Assembly (NCBI GenBank): GCA_024345305.1
Contig: BRON01000008.1
Span: forward strand, 1 to 64,000
Source of the DNA: Mrakia gelida
Lineage: Eukaryota > Basidiomycota > Tremellomycetes > Cystofilobasidiales > Mrakiaceae
DNA: 64,000 bases
Reading direction: 5' to 3'
Shown here: in pieces, positions 33,775 through 44,816 of the stretch
How positions within the stretch are numbered: the stretch's first letter is position 1
How the letters are laid out: the number at the start of each line of letters is the position of its first letter
The notes under the pieces: model-generated
What the model saw: the letters and a program-made list of their open reading frames with translations, nothing else
Told to the model about the DNA's origin: nothing
Databases searched by the model: none
Translations under genes and position numbers: made by a program

Positions 33775-35219
33775 TCAAGCCTTCCCGTTCTTCATCCCAC
33801 CCTCCTCTCCTCCACCAACCTTCCTCCCAACCCTCCACGCCGCGTAGTAAACGTCCAACGAGTCAATCAACCCAGCCCTCCTAGGTTCGAACCCGACGAG
33901 AGCTCGAGCCAAAGAAGGTCGGATCGTGGTTGAGAGAGGAAGAGCTTCGTCCCAGAGCGTCTTGGGTTCGACGATCTTGTACCCTCTGGCTCCCGTGAGC
34001 TTGGTGAGCTGCTTGAGGAAGGCGATTTGGTCTTCGGTGATGGGGTTGACGATGTCTGCGAAGGAGCGAAGAAGGAGCGGGTGAGTGGGGGGAAGGAGGG
34101 AGGGGAAAGGGCGGAGGGAGACGAACCGAGGAGGAGGTGAGAGCAGAGAGGGGACTGTAGGAAGGGAAAGAAGGCCGATTCAGTTCGAGTTGAGAGGTAG
34201 AGGAAGATTACAAGTGACGCACAGCTTCCGCAACTCGAACAACGCAATCGGCGACGTCCTGTGAAGCAAAGAAAGGCGAGAAAGGTCAGCTCGAAGTCGC
34301 GTCTCACCCTCCCTCTCTTCGTCGAACTCACATCGATGTGAATCAACGCGAACCTTCCCTCCGCCCTTCCAACCCACTCGAACGTCCCGCCAGTCTCACC
34401 AGCCTTCGTCGCAGCCTCGAAGATGGGAGCGAGGAGCCCTCCTCTCCCCCCGTAGAACAGCGCAGGGCGGACGATGGTTGGGTTGACGAGAGTCGACTGG
34501 AGAATCTTCTCCTCGAGAGCAGGTCGATGAGCGACGAGTCCAGCGGGGTTTGTAGGTTGTCCTCTTTCGTCAACGAGTCCGTTGACGAGGGAGGCGGAGG
34601 GAGTGGATCCGTAGACCCAGCTTCGATTCGAAAGGGGAAGAAAACTCGTGGTCAGTTCGACGCGTCTCTGAACGAGCGAAGAGACCGAGAGCGTGAGACT
34701 CACGTTCCAGACATGTAGATGTAGGTGAGCGGGTAAGCGGGAGACCTCGCTTTGGAAGCTGCTTCTGCGATTCGGTCGAAGACGGAGAGACCGACGACGA
34801 CGTGAAGGCAGTCGACGACGACATCGACGGCGAGAGAGGTGATGAGGGCGAGGACTTTGGAGTCGGTTCCAGATCCGGGATCTGAGATGAGGGGAACCAC
34901 TTTGGTGAAGGCAAGAAGAAGCCAAGGTCAGCAGAGCAAGGGAGAGAAGGACGAAAAGAGACGAAGTCGAGGGACGAACTCTCTCCAGCTGCGAAGACAG
35001 GAGCGATTTTCTCGTCTCGACTTTGTGCGTAGACGAGGTGACCAGCTCGAACGAGAGCGTCGGCGACGGGCTTTCCCTGAAGACCAAGATGGAAGGAGGG
35101 GGAAGGCGAACTCGTCAGCAGCGAGGTCGTCGTGGGAGAGTCGAAGGAGATGGGGAGCGAGGAAGCGGAAGACGAGAGCTCACAGGGTAACCAGCTGCTC
35201 CAAGAACGAGGACTCGCAT
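33775..35219 (-). CDS. NAD(P)-binding epimerase-like (extended SDR) protein
   Basis: A Rossmann-fold protein of the NAD-dependent epimerase or NmrA-like group. ATG 35219 gives MRVLVLGAAGYP, a GxxGxP-type dinucleotide-binding turn at the very N-terminus, followed by AGHLVYAQSRDEKIAPVFAA. The next exons read VDVVVDCLHVVVGLSVFDRI and YPLTYIYMSGTWVYGSTPSA, where the YIYMSG/YG segment matches the SDR strand before the active site. It continues PTIVRPALFYGGRGGLLAPI and ends with RRAGLIDSLDVYYAAWRVGR before TGA at 33777-33775. About six introns. The classical YxxxK is not obvious, so the protein may be a binding or atypical SDR. Its substrate cannot be told. It is divergent from the DNA polymerase gene at 35725. 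Confidence 0.8.
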
Positions 35220-35724
35220 TTCTTGATGTTTCTTGAGGTAGTTGAGGCGTGGAAGAAGGTGGGAGATGGTGGTGGTTGGCGTCGAAGGAGAGAAGGTCAG
35301 GTCGAGGAACTGACGGTGTCTTCCGTCAGCTCAATTCTGAGCGGGCGTGTTTCGAGCGTGTTCATCGACACGGATGAGCCGTTTGGAGGAAGAGGACCCG
35401 AGGATGATAGGAGAGAGTTCTCAGCCGAAGGCATGATACGGAGGGAAGGAATGGTGGAAGGCAGACAGGTGAGCTCGAGGGAAAGAAGGCCGGCGGAGGA
35501 GCTCGAAGACGTCCCTGCCTCTACTCAAGCAGTTGTGGCGGCAGTTCTCCAGAAGCTCAGTTCGATCCATAGCTCACCTAGTCGAAAGAACAGAGCTGAG
35601 GTTTCATCCCTCGTTAGTGCTGGTCGTCGGGGCCAGCTCGAAGAACGCTCCCGAAATCGATGATGAGCTCGACCTCCTTCCCTCCTCCACTTGACCCCCC
35701 AAACCGTCACTCTCCTCCTCCTCC
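35220..35724. promoter_or_regulatory. Divergent promoter region, SDR gene / DNA polymerase X
   Basis: About 500 bases between divergent starts. The plus strand shows a possible leader exon ending at gtgagctc (about 35469). I cannot support a protein here. Confidence 0.4.
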
Positions 35725-38302
35725 ATGGGAATCCTCGCTTCTCTACGAGTCTTCATCCTTCCAACCAAGATCGACCCTACGGATAGCCGTCGCCTCGAGG
35801 CTGGGATCCTTGTAAACGGGGGAGCAGTCGTTCGTTCAGCGGAGGGAGCCGATGTCATCTTGACCGTCTTGAAGGGAAGAGCGAGGATCGCGATGTCCGT
35901 GTCGACAGAGATCATGGTGAGTACGACGACTTCAGAGGCTCTGAAATGGTTTGGTGAAGGGCTGGTCGTCTGGGAGAGTGCGAGGTGGCCTCGCAAAGGA
36001 GGGAAGGGACGGAGGGGGCTGCTTGGACGTCGAGCTCATCCATCCCTCCCAAGTCCTCGTCTCCCTTCTGACTCGAATCATCTATATCTTCATGCTTGCA
36101 GAACACGAAACCTCTCATCAATCTCAGCTGGCTCGAGGACTCCCTCGTTCATCAGACCCTCCTCGACTATCGCCCCTACCTCGTCCCGCTCGACGGTCAT
36201 CCCGATCCAACAGACCTCCGAATCCCTCCCGCTCTCGAAGAAACCCAAGATTCGGACTCGGACACACCCACAGCCTACTCGTCTTCCTCTCAGATCAGCT
36301 ATCGACCACCCTCCCCACCCTCTACCAGCAGCAGTCGCGCTCCGTCTCCCCTCAAACGAGCCCACTCCGATGCTCCAGCCGAGTCCTTCGCCTCACCCAT
36401 CCCTCTCAAGCTCGCGAAACTGAGCCTCGATCCAAGAAACAACCTACCAACACCCGAAACGTTCAACTTCCACCCCAGGGTCTCTCTGGACAAGCTCCCA
36501 CCTCCAGGGAAACGCATCAGTCCTTCGTCGCTTCCTCCTCTCTCCTGCCATCGCGTCTCGCCGATGGTCTGCATCAACCAGCCCTTGCTCGACGAGCTGG
36601 CCATTCTCATCAAGTGGAAACTCATCGGGGAGGATCACAAGGAGTACGGAGTCGTGGATACTCACTCGTTGGCGTACAAACGAGCGTGTGCTGTGAGTTT
36701 CAACTTCTCGACGCGTCGTTCTCTTCAGTCCGTCGCTGACTTCGATCTCGTTCGATTTGCTCCCTGCCCAGGCTATCAAGGGTGAGATAATTATGTTTGG
36801 TTTTCAGATTGAGAAGCGATTCTGGTTCTGAGGCCAAAGTTGGTACGCGTCCTTCTCTCGCAGCTTATCCGACGAAACTTCAGTCGAAGATTGAAGCGAG
36901 GAAGCTGCCTTACGTTGGCGAGAAGCTGGCGGCTCTGGTAAGCAGATAACATCATCAGCGAGAGAGCCAAACGAGCACTGACATCTCACCTGCTCCTCTC
37001 GATTTCGTTGTCCAGATCGGCGAGTTTGTCAAGACTGGGAAGATCGAGAGCGCTCGTTCGTCCTCCGTCTCCTTTCTTTCTTTTCCTCCACCCGTTTCCC
37101 TCACTCACTCATTCCTGAATCTTGGCTTTCAGAGAAACTTCGAAAAGACCCTCGCTTGAGGCTCCTCCTCCTCTTCCAAACCCTTCACAACGTTGGTCCC
37201 AAGACGGCTCGAGACCTCTACGACAAGTTTGGCTGCCGCTCGCTCGAGGACGTTTACAACGCGAGACCTGCTTTGAGACTGGAGGTCGAGTACTGGGGAG
37301 AGCTGCAGAGCAAGTCAGTCGAACTTTTCGCGTTTCCTCGAGCAGGACGAACGGAGCTGACCTCGCATCGTTTCCTTTCCGTCGCAGGATTCCTCGCAGT
37401 GAGGTCGAGGAGATCGCCGATCTCGTTGCTTCAACGCTCGAGAAGATCTCACCTGGCTGCACGTACACCATCTGCGGAGGTGAGTTCTCCTTCTCGCTTC
37501 AACTCGTCGTTCGAGACCCATTTCTGACGACGCGTCGCTTTCTTCCTCGTTACAGGCTACCGCCGTGGGAAAGACTGCAGCAACGACGTCGATCTCATCT
37601 TCACCCATGCTTCCGGAGATGCCAGTAGAGTCAGCCGAAACGTCTTGGATCGCCTCATGGAGGCGTTGGATCGTCTCGGTGAGTAGAGAAGACTTCGTTC
37701 GTCTCGCCGCGTCAACCTCTTCGAATCGCTGACCCTCCTCGCCCTCCTTTCGAGTCTCAGGAGTTCTCGAGAACCTCGTATCTGGAGCTCACATCGGCGA
37801 CGGAGGAAAGAGGACGACTACACTCAACCACAGCTTCTGCGTTCTCAAACTTCCAGGAGAAGGGAGGTTGCGAAGACGAGTGGATTTGATTCTCGCTGGT
37901 TCGTTTCTTGCCACTCTTCCTCCTCTCTTGACACCTCCCTTCTTCGAGCTCTTGCTGACACCCACCTCTCCTTCTTCTAGCCTACGACGTCTACTTCTGC
38001 ACGGTTCTCGGCTGGTCGGGGAGCACGATGTTCGAACGGGACATCAGGTCAGCCTCGTCGCCTCCTCCCCTCTTCTCTTCTCCTTGCGTCTCTTATCGTT
38101 GAGAACTGACCGACGTCTCCTCCCTTCCCACTTTCTAAGAAAACACGCCAAATCTCTCAATCTCAAGTTCGACTCATCAGGACTCTTCAATCGCACCACC
38201 TCCGCCAGAATCCCCATCGACCCAAAGCTGGGAGAGCAGGGCGTGTTCGATCGATTGGGTCTGAAGTGGTTGGATCCTTGGGAGAGGTGTGCGGATATCT
38301 GA
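35725..38302 (+). CDS. POL4: DNA polymerase family X (lambda/Pol4-type) with BRCT domain
   Basis: A gap-filling polymerase for non-homologous end joining and base excision repair. From ATG 35725 the N-terminal BRCT domain reads MGILASLRVFILPTKIDPTD through VNGGAVVRSAEGADVILTVL and, after an intron, NTKPLINLSWLEDSLVHQTL. A Ser/Pro linker follows, then a helical polymerase region (NQPLLDELAILIKWKLIGED; LPYVGEKLAAL; IGEFVKTGKIESA). The hairpin-helix-hairpin LHNVGPKTARDLYDKFGCRS lies at about 37185-37245. Palm: YTICGGYRRGKDCSNDVDLI carries the two metal-binding aspartates and RRRVDLILA the third, so the catalytic set looks complete. The C-terminus (YFCTVLGWSGSTMFERDIRK; GLKWLDPWERCADI) matches the family end. 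The stop is TGA at 38300-38302. Lambda and Pol4 have the same layout, so the exact subfamily is uncertain. Confidence 0.92.
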
Positions 38303-38597
38303 GCTCGCAGTGCTCGAGCTCGAGACGATGGATAGTGAAGGATGGAGGATAGGCTTTTTTACGATTCTTTACGACGGCGACGGCGACGCGATGATGTCTT
38401 CTCTCTCGTGTCTCGCAAGTCCTCGTTTAGTCGAGGTCGTCAGGAGGTAGAGATGAAGGAGTATGATAGAGTGAAAGTCGTATGAAGTCGTTAAAGAAGC
38501 AAGTAGAACGAAGAGAAAAGCGCAACGGTTCCGTCGATTTGAAGCTGAGCGTGCGAGTCCTCCTCCGTCCCTCCCTCGTTTCATGTGTGGGCACTAC

Positions 38598-39278
38598 TAC
38601 TTGTGTCGAGGACCTCCGAGCGCGTTGGGGTCAGAGGCGTTGGAAGAGATGTGGATCTGAAGCAAAAGCAAAAGCAGACGCTATCAGCTCGAGCGAGACG
38701 GCCGACGACAAGTGAAGCTGATTCGAACTCACATCGTTGCCCTTCTTCATCTCTCCCTCAATAACGAGATGAGGGTTGTGCGTAAGCTTCCCCTTGATCA
38801 CATCCATCTCTCCCGACTGAGAGGGACCCAGAGATATGAAGAGGTCAGCGTCGAGCTCGAAACCAAACGAGAATGGCAAAAATCGAGACTTACGATCTTC
38901 TGTCCGAGCGTAGGATGGGCAGAGGTCCCCTTCCCTTCGGAGGCCTTGTGCGAGGATACGTCTGAAGAGGAGGGAGGGAGGGGAGAAGGAAGGAAGGTGA
39001 GCTCGGGAACATTGAAGCGGAGATGGACCGAGGTGAGGAGGAGGGAGGAAGGGGGACGAACGATCAGGATTCTTGTGCTTGTGATCGTTGCTGTTTCATC
39101 AAGAAGCGGGCAGAGGGAAGGAGAGAGATTCAGATGGGGGTACGGGCGAGAACGAGAAGGACGAGGGCAGAAAGGGAGGGAAGGAAGGAGATGAAACGCA
39201 CGAGTTCGTTCGAGTCTTCTTGACTCCGTTCGAGGAGGTAGTGGTGTGCTTGGTGTCGTTTGAGCTGAAGAGTCCCAT
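38598..39278 (-). CDS. Small hydrophilic (hydrophilin-like) protein, copy B
   Basis: ATG 39278 opens MGLFSSNDTKHTTTSSNGVK, followed by very short exons with KHKNPD and SSHKASEGKGTSAHPTLGQK, then SGEMDVIKGKLTHNPHLVIE and GEMKKGND, and finally IHISSNASDPNALGGPRHK before TAG at 38600-38598. It is small, Gly/His/Ser/Lys-rich and without hydrophobic core or signal peptide. The HPT(L)GQK...G..DVI.GKLTHNPH..IEGEMKKGND block is shared with the neighbouring gene on the same strand (39620-40500), so the two are tandem duplicates. The composition is that of fungal stress or glucose-repressible hydrophilins; I do not know an exact family name. Confidence 0.75.
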
Positions 39279-39619
39279 GGTTGTTTATCGAGAAAGGTGG
39301 ATGCGAGTGAAGAGGTGAGAGGAGGGTGGATGTTGGAGGTCAGAAGGAAGGACAGGAGGACGGGGAGAGTTCAACACTCGAAACGAGTCGACGCGTCATG
39401 GACAGGGGAAGAAGATCCGCATGCGCCCGTCGGAGAAATTTGCTGATGACGTTGATGAAACAAGGAAGAGGGAAGCAAAGTCTTTTCGACTGTGAGCTTG
39501 GAGGGCTTCGTTTTCAAGAGAGGATGGATAAGAAAGAGGGTCGTCAAAGGTCATGATCGAGTCGAGGGAGTTGGGCTAAACTAAGGCTACAGCGGTCAAA
39601 ATTTCGATGGACGAGACGT

Positions 39620-40500
39620 TCAGAAGTGTCCAGGATTTTTCGAAATTCCAACGTCATTTCCTAGGAACGAGAAAGGCAGTAGGAACGGCAGGGCAGGGAA
39701 GAGGTCAGCGGGAGGGATTGAAGCGAGACGCGTCGAAAGGAGAAGGACGGAAAGGAAAGAGAAGAGCTGCTGCTTACCCTTCTTCATCTCGCCCTCCAGA
39801 ACTTTGTGGGGGTTGTTGGTGGCCTTGCCGACGAGCTGAGATGAACAAGAAAGGAAGAAGTCGAGTCAGCGGAGGTGGGGAGGAAGAGAGAGAGAAGTCG
39901 GGGGCGATGAGATGGGAGTGAAGAACTGCGCTCACCACATCGACGTTTCCGGCGAGCTTCTGTCCGACTGAAGGGTGAGTTCCGGTAGTGGCATGCGAAG
40001 AGACGTGCTTCTCGGAGTGACCGATACCGTGGCTGAAGGAGGAATGAAGACAGAGGTCAGCTCGAGGAGCGAGAGAGACGACGAGATGGACGCGAGAGAA
40101 ACGAGTACTCACCTTCCGTGATTGGTTCCGAGAGCAGGGGCGTTGCTGCAAACGAGAAGTCCAAATTGGTCAGTTAGAGCCTCAAAGGAGAGAGAGAACA
40201 GTGAGGGAAGGAAGCTCACCCAGAGTGGACGTTATTCGAGTGTCCGAGTCCAGTGCTGTGGTTCGACGATCCGAGCCCAGTCGTTCCATGGTTGGAGGAT
40301 CCCAGACCAGTGGTTCCGTGGTTCGAGTGTCCGATACCAGTTCCTGAGGAGTGTCCAAGGCCGGTAGAGTGGGTGGTGGAAGAGTGAGTGTTGTTGCTGA
40401 GAAGTCCCCTGCGAGAGCGAGCGAGCGAAGAAAGAGGAGAAGAAGGTCAGAAGAGGTCGATGATCTCGAGAGGGAAGAGGAGGGAGTTGCGAACTCACAT
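39620..40500 (-). CDS. Small hydrophilic (hydrophilin-like) protein, copy A
   Basis: The start codon appears to be split by the first intron: AT at 40500-40499, donor gtgagttc, acceptor ctcgcag at about 40410, then G completing ATG and giving MGLLSNNTHSSTTHSTGLGH. This is supported by the paralogue, which starts MGLF. The next exon has three or four imperfect repeats of TGLG(S/H)SNHGT. Then come HGIGHSEKHVSSHATTGTHP with SVGQKLAGNVDVV, LVGKATNNPHKVLEGEMKKG and a final exon NDVGISKNPGHF before TGA (39622-39620). The block GQKLAGNVDV...NNPHKVLEGEMKKGND matches copy B. The product is fully hydrophilic, consistent with a desiccation or starvation protectant, which is an inference from composition. 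Confidence 0.75.
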
Positions 40501-41346
40501 GATGAAGAGTTGAAGAGGTTGGAAGGAGGGGAGGTTGGGTTGTTTTGGTGAGTTGGTCGGTTGGGCTGAAGAGAGAAGGTTGGGAGGGAAGAGGGAGAGC
40601 GAAAGGCTTCCCTCTTTTATACTCTCGACGAAGATCTACGATGAGCTCATGATGATGCAGGCGAAGAGCAGCAGACCTGTGTGCTAGCAGACGAAAAAAG
40701 CGAAGGACGGGGGTCGAGGTGACGCGAAACTGCGAAGACCGGCAGATCATGATGCCCTTCCTGAGCGACCAAACGTTCCAAACGGCCACTTTATCAGCTG
40801 GCGCGAAGCAAAGAAGGCGAAGCATCGAGAAGCTTCGCCCCTTGGCGGCGGGGGGACAGCATGGAAGCAAAGGAGATGGCGGGGACGGAAGGGGGGCCAT
40901 GACGAGGGCAGAACGAGATGGACGAACGAGTGAACCGAGGAGGTAGAGGGAGCACCGAGCTGGTCGAAGGCTGGCGACTATTAGAAGGGTTTGGAAGGGC
41001 GAATCGCGACAGGAAGCTGGCGAGTGAAGCAGGGAGATTCTGGACGCGTCGAGGTATCCTCGCGTCGATGATTTCACGCGTCGACCCTTGACCGTCGCAA
41101 GAGCTCGAAAGCGAGGATTCTCGCAACTATACCAAGAGAACAGAAAACAGACAAAAAGCTGGAGTCAGTGAATGAACCTCGAACGAGACAGGGGCAAAAG
41201 AGAGAGACGAACAAGAAGCTCAGCCCGCGTCGTGACGGTCTCTTTCCCCCTCCAGGTCTCCTTCGCAAACGCGAACGCACCTAGCGCCAAAACCTTTTCC
41301 TCCCTTTCCCGCCTCCTATCTCGATGATACGCACCATCTATATCCT
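40501..41346. promoter_or_regulatory. Upstream region of hydrophilin copy A
   Basis: An 850-base gap between two minus-strand genes. It holds the promoter of copy A and the 3' flank of the CsaA-like gene. Two GACGCGTC/CACGCGTC sites at about 41043 and 41077 sit close together. I see no coding region. Confidence 0.4.
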
Positions 41347-41835
41347 CTAGAACACCCTACTCCCAACCTTCGCCCTCGGGTCCGGTCGTACCAAAACCGT
41401 CCCTCCCTCCTCGCTCTCGACTCCCAATACAAGACACTCGGAGTACAGTCTCCCCAGCCTGATTCTTTCCACGTTGACGACGCAGCAGATCTTGGTTCCT
41501 ACCAGCGCTTCTGGATCCGGGTGACGAGTGACGATCTGAGTCGACGAGTTCTTGATTCCGAGGACGGGTCCGAAGTCGATGCTCAGATACATAGCAGGGA
41601 CGAGAGCTTTAGGAGTTGGTTTGGCTGAGAGGATGATACCTACTCGGATGTCCTGGTTTGGGGGACCTGTGAGGAGGAAGTAGACGAGGAACAGTCAGAG
41701 CTGGCTTCGCGAGGGAGGAGAGGCGGGGATGACCTCACCTTGGATTGTTGGGAGATACGCCTCCTTCAGAGGGTGAAGAGCTGGGGAAGAGGGTTCGTCT
41801 ACCGTAGGAGTAGGTGCCGGTGGCTCGGCTGACAT
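41347..41835 (-). CDS. CsaA-like tRNA-binding-domain protein
   Basis: A short protein of the EMAPII/Arc1/CsaA OB-fold type that binds tRNA or acts as a chaperone. ATG 41835 gives MSAEPPAPTPTVDEPSSPAL, then DIRVGIILSAKPTPKALVPA, MYLSIDFGPVLGIKNSSTQI, VTRHPDPEALVGTKICCVVN and RLGRLYSECLVLGVESEEGG, closing at VGSRVF and a stop at 41347. The blocks D(I)RVG.I, IDFG...G.K.SSTQI, L.G..I..VVN and SECLVLG are those of CsaA-type domains. The domain makes up nearly the whole protein. An upstream exon in phase could add an N-terminal presequence from ATG 42137 (see findings). Confidence 0.85.
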
Positions 41836-42137
41836 ATTGGGATCTGGGGGGAAGGAGAGAAGACGGTCAGCGAGAGGCGAAGGAGGGAGGGGAAGGAGGA
41901 AGTGCGAGCTCGCGGATAAGCGCTCTTCCTTCGTTGAACGTCGAAGCAGAGCTGACGGGACTCACGGGAGGAGATAATGTAGTTTCGGAAGGTGTGTGGT
42001 CGAGGAACGAGGAGGCGATGTGCGCCGAAAGAGGTTGAGAGGGCTGTTGTGGTCGACGGAAGGGAAGGGGAGGAGGCGAGCGAGCTCAACACTTTTCGTT
42101 CGAACTCCCTCCTCCCCTTCTTGATCCCGACTCCCAC

Positions 42138-42498
42138 GAACCTTCTCCTTCTTTCCTCCCTCTTGACCTCGGCTGCAAGCTTCCGTTACTCAAGATCATC
42201 TCTAGGTGAGTTCTGATGACGCCAAATCCCCGCAGGCCCGAAGAGGGCGAGAGGGGGGAAGGAGGACGGCTGAGCTCGAGCTGAAGCTCGCTTTCTCTTA
42301 CGTTCGTCCATACAGACCTCTCTCCGCTTGTTTCAAAGTCCAGATCTCCCACACACACTCGTACCCTTACCAGTCAGTGTCCATCAGTTTCGTGTACGGA
42401 AGGCGAAGTGGCATCGGGGCGAAGAGCCGTTCGACTTGAGCTGATCAGCTCCGCTCCTCCTCCTCCTCGCCTCCTCCGTCGTTCTCAGATCTACTCCG
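42138..42498. promoter_or_regulatory. Divergent promoter region, CsaA-like / F-box copy 2
   Basis: Start codons diverge across this stretch. An intron-like segment (gtgagttc at about 42205, ctgaagctc at about 42283) and a second (ctgatcag and ctcag at about 42440-42488) suggest a spliced leader for the F-box gene. No gene is called. Confidence 0.4.
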
Positions 42499-43514
42499 AT
42501 GCGGCCAGTCAGTCTAAACGTCCGTCTGTACTCTCGCGAGTCTTTCCCGACTGACGGAGCATCTTCCCATCCCTCTCAGCTCGCTCGTGAATTGCCATGG
42601 GACGTCCTCCTCCTCGTCTTCAAGGAGGCCGATCCTTCGACCCTTGCCGTCCTTGGACGAGTGTCGTTGGACTTCTTGGCCTCGACAGCCCCGATTCTCT
42701 ATCGAGATGTGGAGTTGAGCTCGCTTGAGAGCTTGGAGTTGTTGTTTTGCGAGAGGGAGCAGGAGGAAGAGAAGGTGAGTTCGCTCCGCCTCCTCCTGTT
42801 CTCCGCTGTCACCTCCTGACTTATTCTTCTTCGTCCCCTTCTCTTTCGAACACCCAGACCTCCTCTGCCATCTCTCGCATAAACTCTCACCTCGACCTGG
42901 ACCAAATCCGAACCCTCTCCCTTAACTTCCACAGGGTCCGAGTCGACTCCAAGCTCCAGATCTCATCTTCGAGGATCCATCGATCTCCTATCCTTCTCGA
43001 CAACCTCAGAGTCTATTACGGCCAGGATGAACATATCGGATCTATCAGGAGGATCTACGAGTCCATCTTCCATCATCTCAACCCTCTCCAGTGCGCGTGT
43101 CATCTCACTGGACGACCGAAGGGAAGGCGCACCATCGGCTGGGTCCTCCTCGGTTCGTCTTTCGCGGCCGAATGGACGAGGCTACGAGACCTCGAGCTCA
43201 GTGGAGGGATCACCTACAGCCTTAGCGGTAGATATTTCCATTTGGGAGGACTGCCAGCGCCATCTCTTCTCCGGCGTCGAACGATTCGCCTTCACTTCGC
43301 GTCCCTTCTCGGTCACTATCCTCCGTCCTTGAAGGTTCTCTTGGATGAGATTGCGCGGGACTTTGGAGTGTACAACTTCGGCGAAATGCAGGACGGATCA
43401 ATCAAGCTCGTCGCTCAAAACGAGGAGGAGGCGAGGGAAGCGAAGGAGGTGGTTCGAACGAACGAGAAGATCGCGCGATGGAGGAACGTCTTCGCTGTCG
43501 AGGTCGAGCCTTGA
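42499..43514 (+). CDS. F-box-like protein, copy 2
   Basis: This is the paralogue of the gene at 19629. ATG 42499 gives MRP; the following gtcagtct...ctcag segment is probably an intron of 75 bases (it can also be read through in frame). Then comes LARELPWDVLLLVFKEADPS with TLAVLGRVSLDFLASTAPIL, an F-box-like motif. The next segment (SLESLELLFCEREQEEEK and the following intron start) is almost identical at DNA level to copy 1, including intron bases. The C-terminal leucine-rich region (ISRINSHLDLDQIRTLSLNF; RRTIRLHFASLLGHYPPSLK) is homologous but diverged. The stop is TGA at 43512-43514 after VFAVEVEP. F-box proteins usually recruit targets to SCF ubiquitin ligases through their C-terminal part, which here differs between the copies. 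Confidence 0.8.
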
Positions 43515-44398
43515 GGTGAGCTGTCTCATCCCTTTCGTTCCTCCCTCGTACGACTTCAAGCTGATTCGCCGTTCTGTCTGGCTTCTCTCAGGCGAAATCA
43601 CCACGTCGACTCGCCCTCCCTCCCTCTCCCTCCGACAACCGTCCTACGCCTCCCTCCCCTGGATCCTCCTCGCCATCAGCACCCCCTTACACCGTCACCA
43701 ACACAGGAACTCACATCAAGATCTCCTGTGAGTTTCCAAACCCCTCGAGGTCGAGAAACGGCGAAGAGGCGATCCGAACTCGAAACACGAACCTGACGCG
43801 TCTCGTTCCGACTTCGTTTCGTCTTCCCTTTCCAGCAGCCCAACACCGTCGCAGAGAACACCTGCCCCTGACTCGCCCGTCGCTTTTCTCACCACCGAAC
43901 ACTCTACACAGTGAGTCTCGCTCTCTCACAATTTTTTTCCTGTCGTCAGGCGAAACCCGATACTGACCTCGACGCGTCTTTTCTTCCACTCGTCTCTCTC
44001 TCTTAGACGATCCGTTAACGAATCACGACGGTCTACCGGCCTACACTTATATATATTCTTACTCTCTATGCATTCCCTCGATTTTTCTCTCAAGTACAGT
44101 AACGAAGAACGAAGACGCGTCGCTCGACTTGACTCGGTCGAGCTTTTTTGTTCGCGAAAGAAGGGCTCAGCGCTTGACCTCCTTCTGAACAGAGCATGGG
44201 TTGATACCACGAGACGAAGGACGTCGGCCATCTATTGACGCGTCCATCAGGTACTTGGTCGCTGCCGCTGAAGACCTCAAGTCGAGGGGTCGGAGGTGAG
44301 CGAGGCAAGCCAGGTCGAGAGAAGGGGATGAGGAGCGAGATGAAGGGTCGTTGAAGCCTGAGTACGCTTTTTCAGGGAGTGAGCGATGACGTGTCGAG
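43515..44398. other. 3' flank of F-box copy 2 and far upstream region of gene A
   Basis: Just after the stop comes an intron-like segment (gtgagctg at about 43516, gctgattc at about 43560, ctctcag at about 43589), matching the position of one after copy 1. More introns follow to about 43985. Four GACGCGTC sites lie between 43796 and 44240. From about 44265 the sequence resembles the far upstream region of gene D. Confidence 0.4.
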
Positions 44399-44700
44399 GT
44401 GAAGGATCTTGAAAAAGTCTTCTTCATTCGCCTGAGATCATTCTCGAACGCGAACGAGCTCTTGGGAGGGGGAGGGGAGGAAACGTCGAAGCTCACCGTT
44501 TTCAACTCCTCCCTCCCTCACCTTCGAGCTCTTCCTCCGCTCTTCCTCCTCTCACCCACCACCCAGCCTTTCCCTCAACCAAAGCCTTTTTCTCCTCTTC
44601 CTCTCCTTCCAGCCATGAGCTCATCGCCTTCCCCCCTGACTCTCTCGTCCCGAAGGCGGTTTGGTGCCTGATCGCCCAAGGGAGGGAACGCTCTCCTTTT
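44399..44700 (+). promoter_or_regulatory. Shared promoter block of gene A
   Basis: The distal part (44410-44512: TCGCCTGAGATCATTCTCGA, then GAACGAGCTCTT, GTCGAAGCTCACCGTTTTC) and the proximal part (44658-44693: TTTGGTGCCTGATCG and CCCAAGGGAGGGAACGCT) recur upstream of B, C and D. The proximal part ends about 125 bases before the ATG. Confidence 0.7.
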
Positions 44701-44816
44701 GGCACCCTCCTCCTCCTTCTTCGCTTCCCTCCTTTCTCCCCTTCTCTTTCATCAACCACAGCCTTCTTTCTCGTCTCCTTTCTCCTCGACGACTACCCGA
44801 TTCTCCGCTTCTCGCC

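Noticed and set aside
33880..33905. GGTTCGAACCC resembling a tRNA T-loop
   Set aside because: No matching acceptor, D or anticodon arms; the bases encode the C-terminal ALVGFEPRRAG of the epimerase-like protein.
33867..35087. 406-codon minus-strand frame
   Set aside because: Mostly a shifted frame of the epimerase-like gene; only scattered pieces are coding exons.
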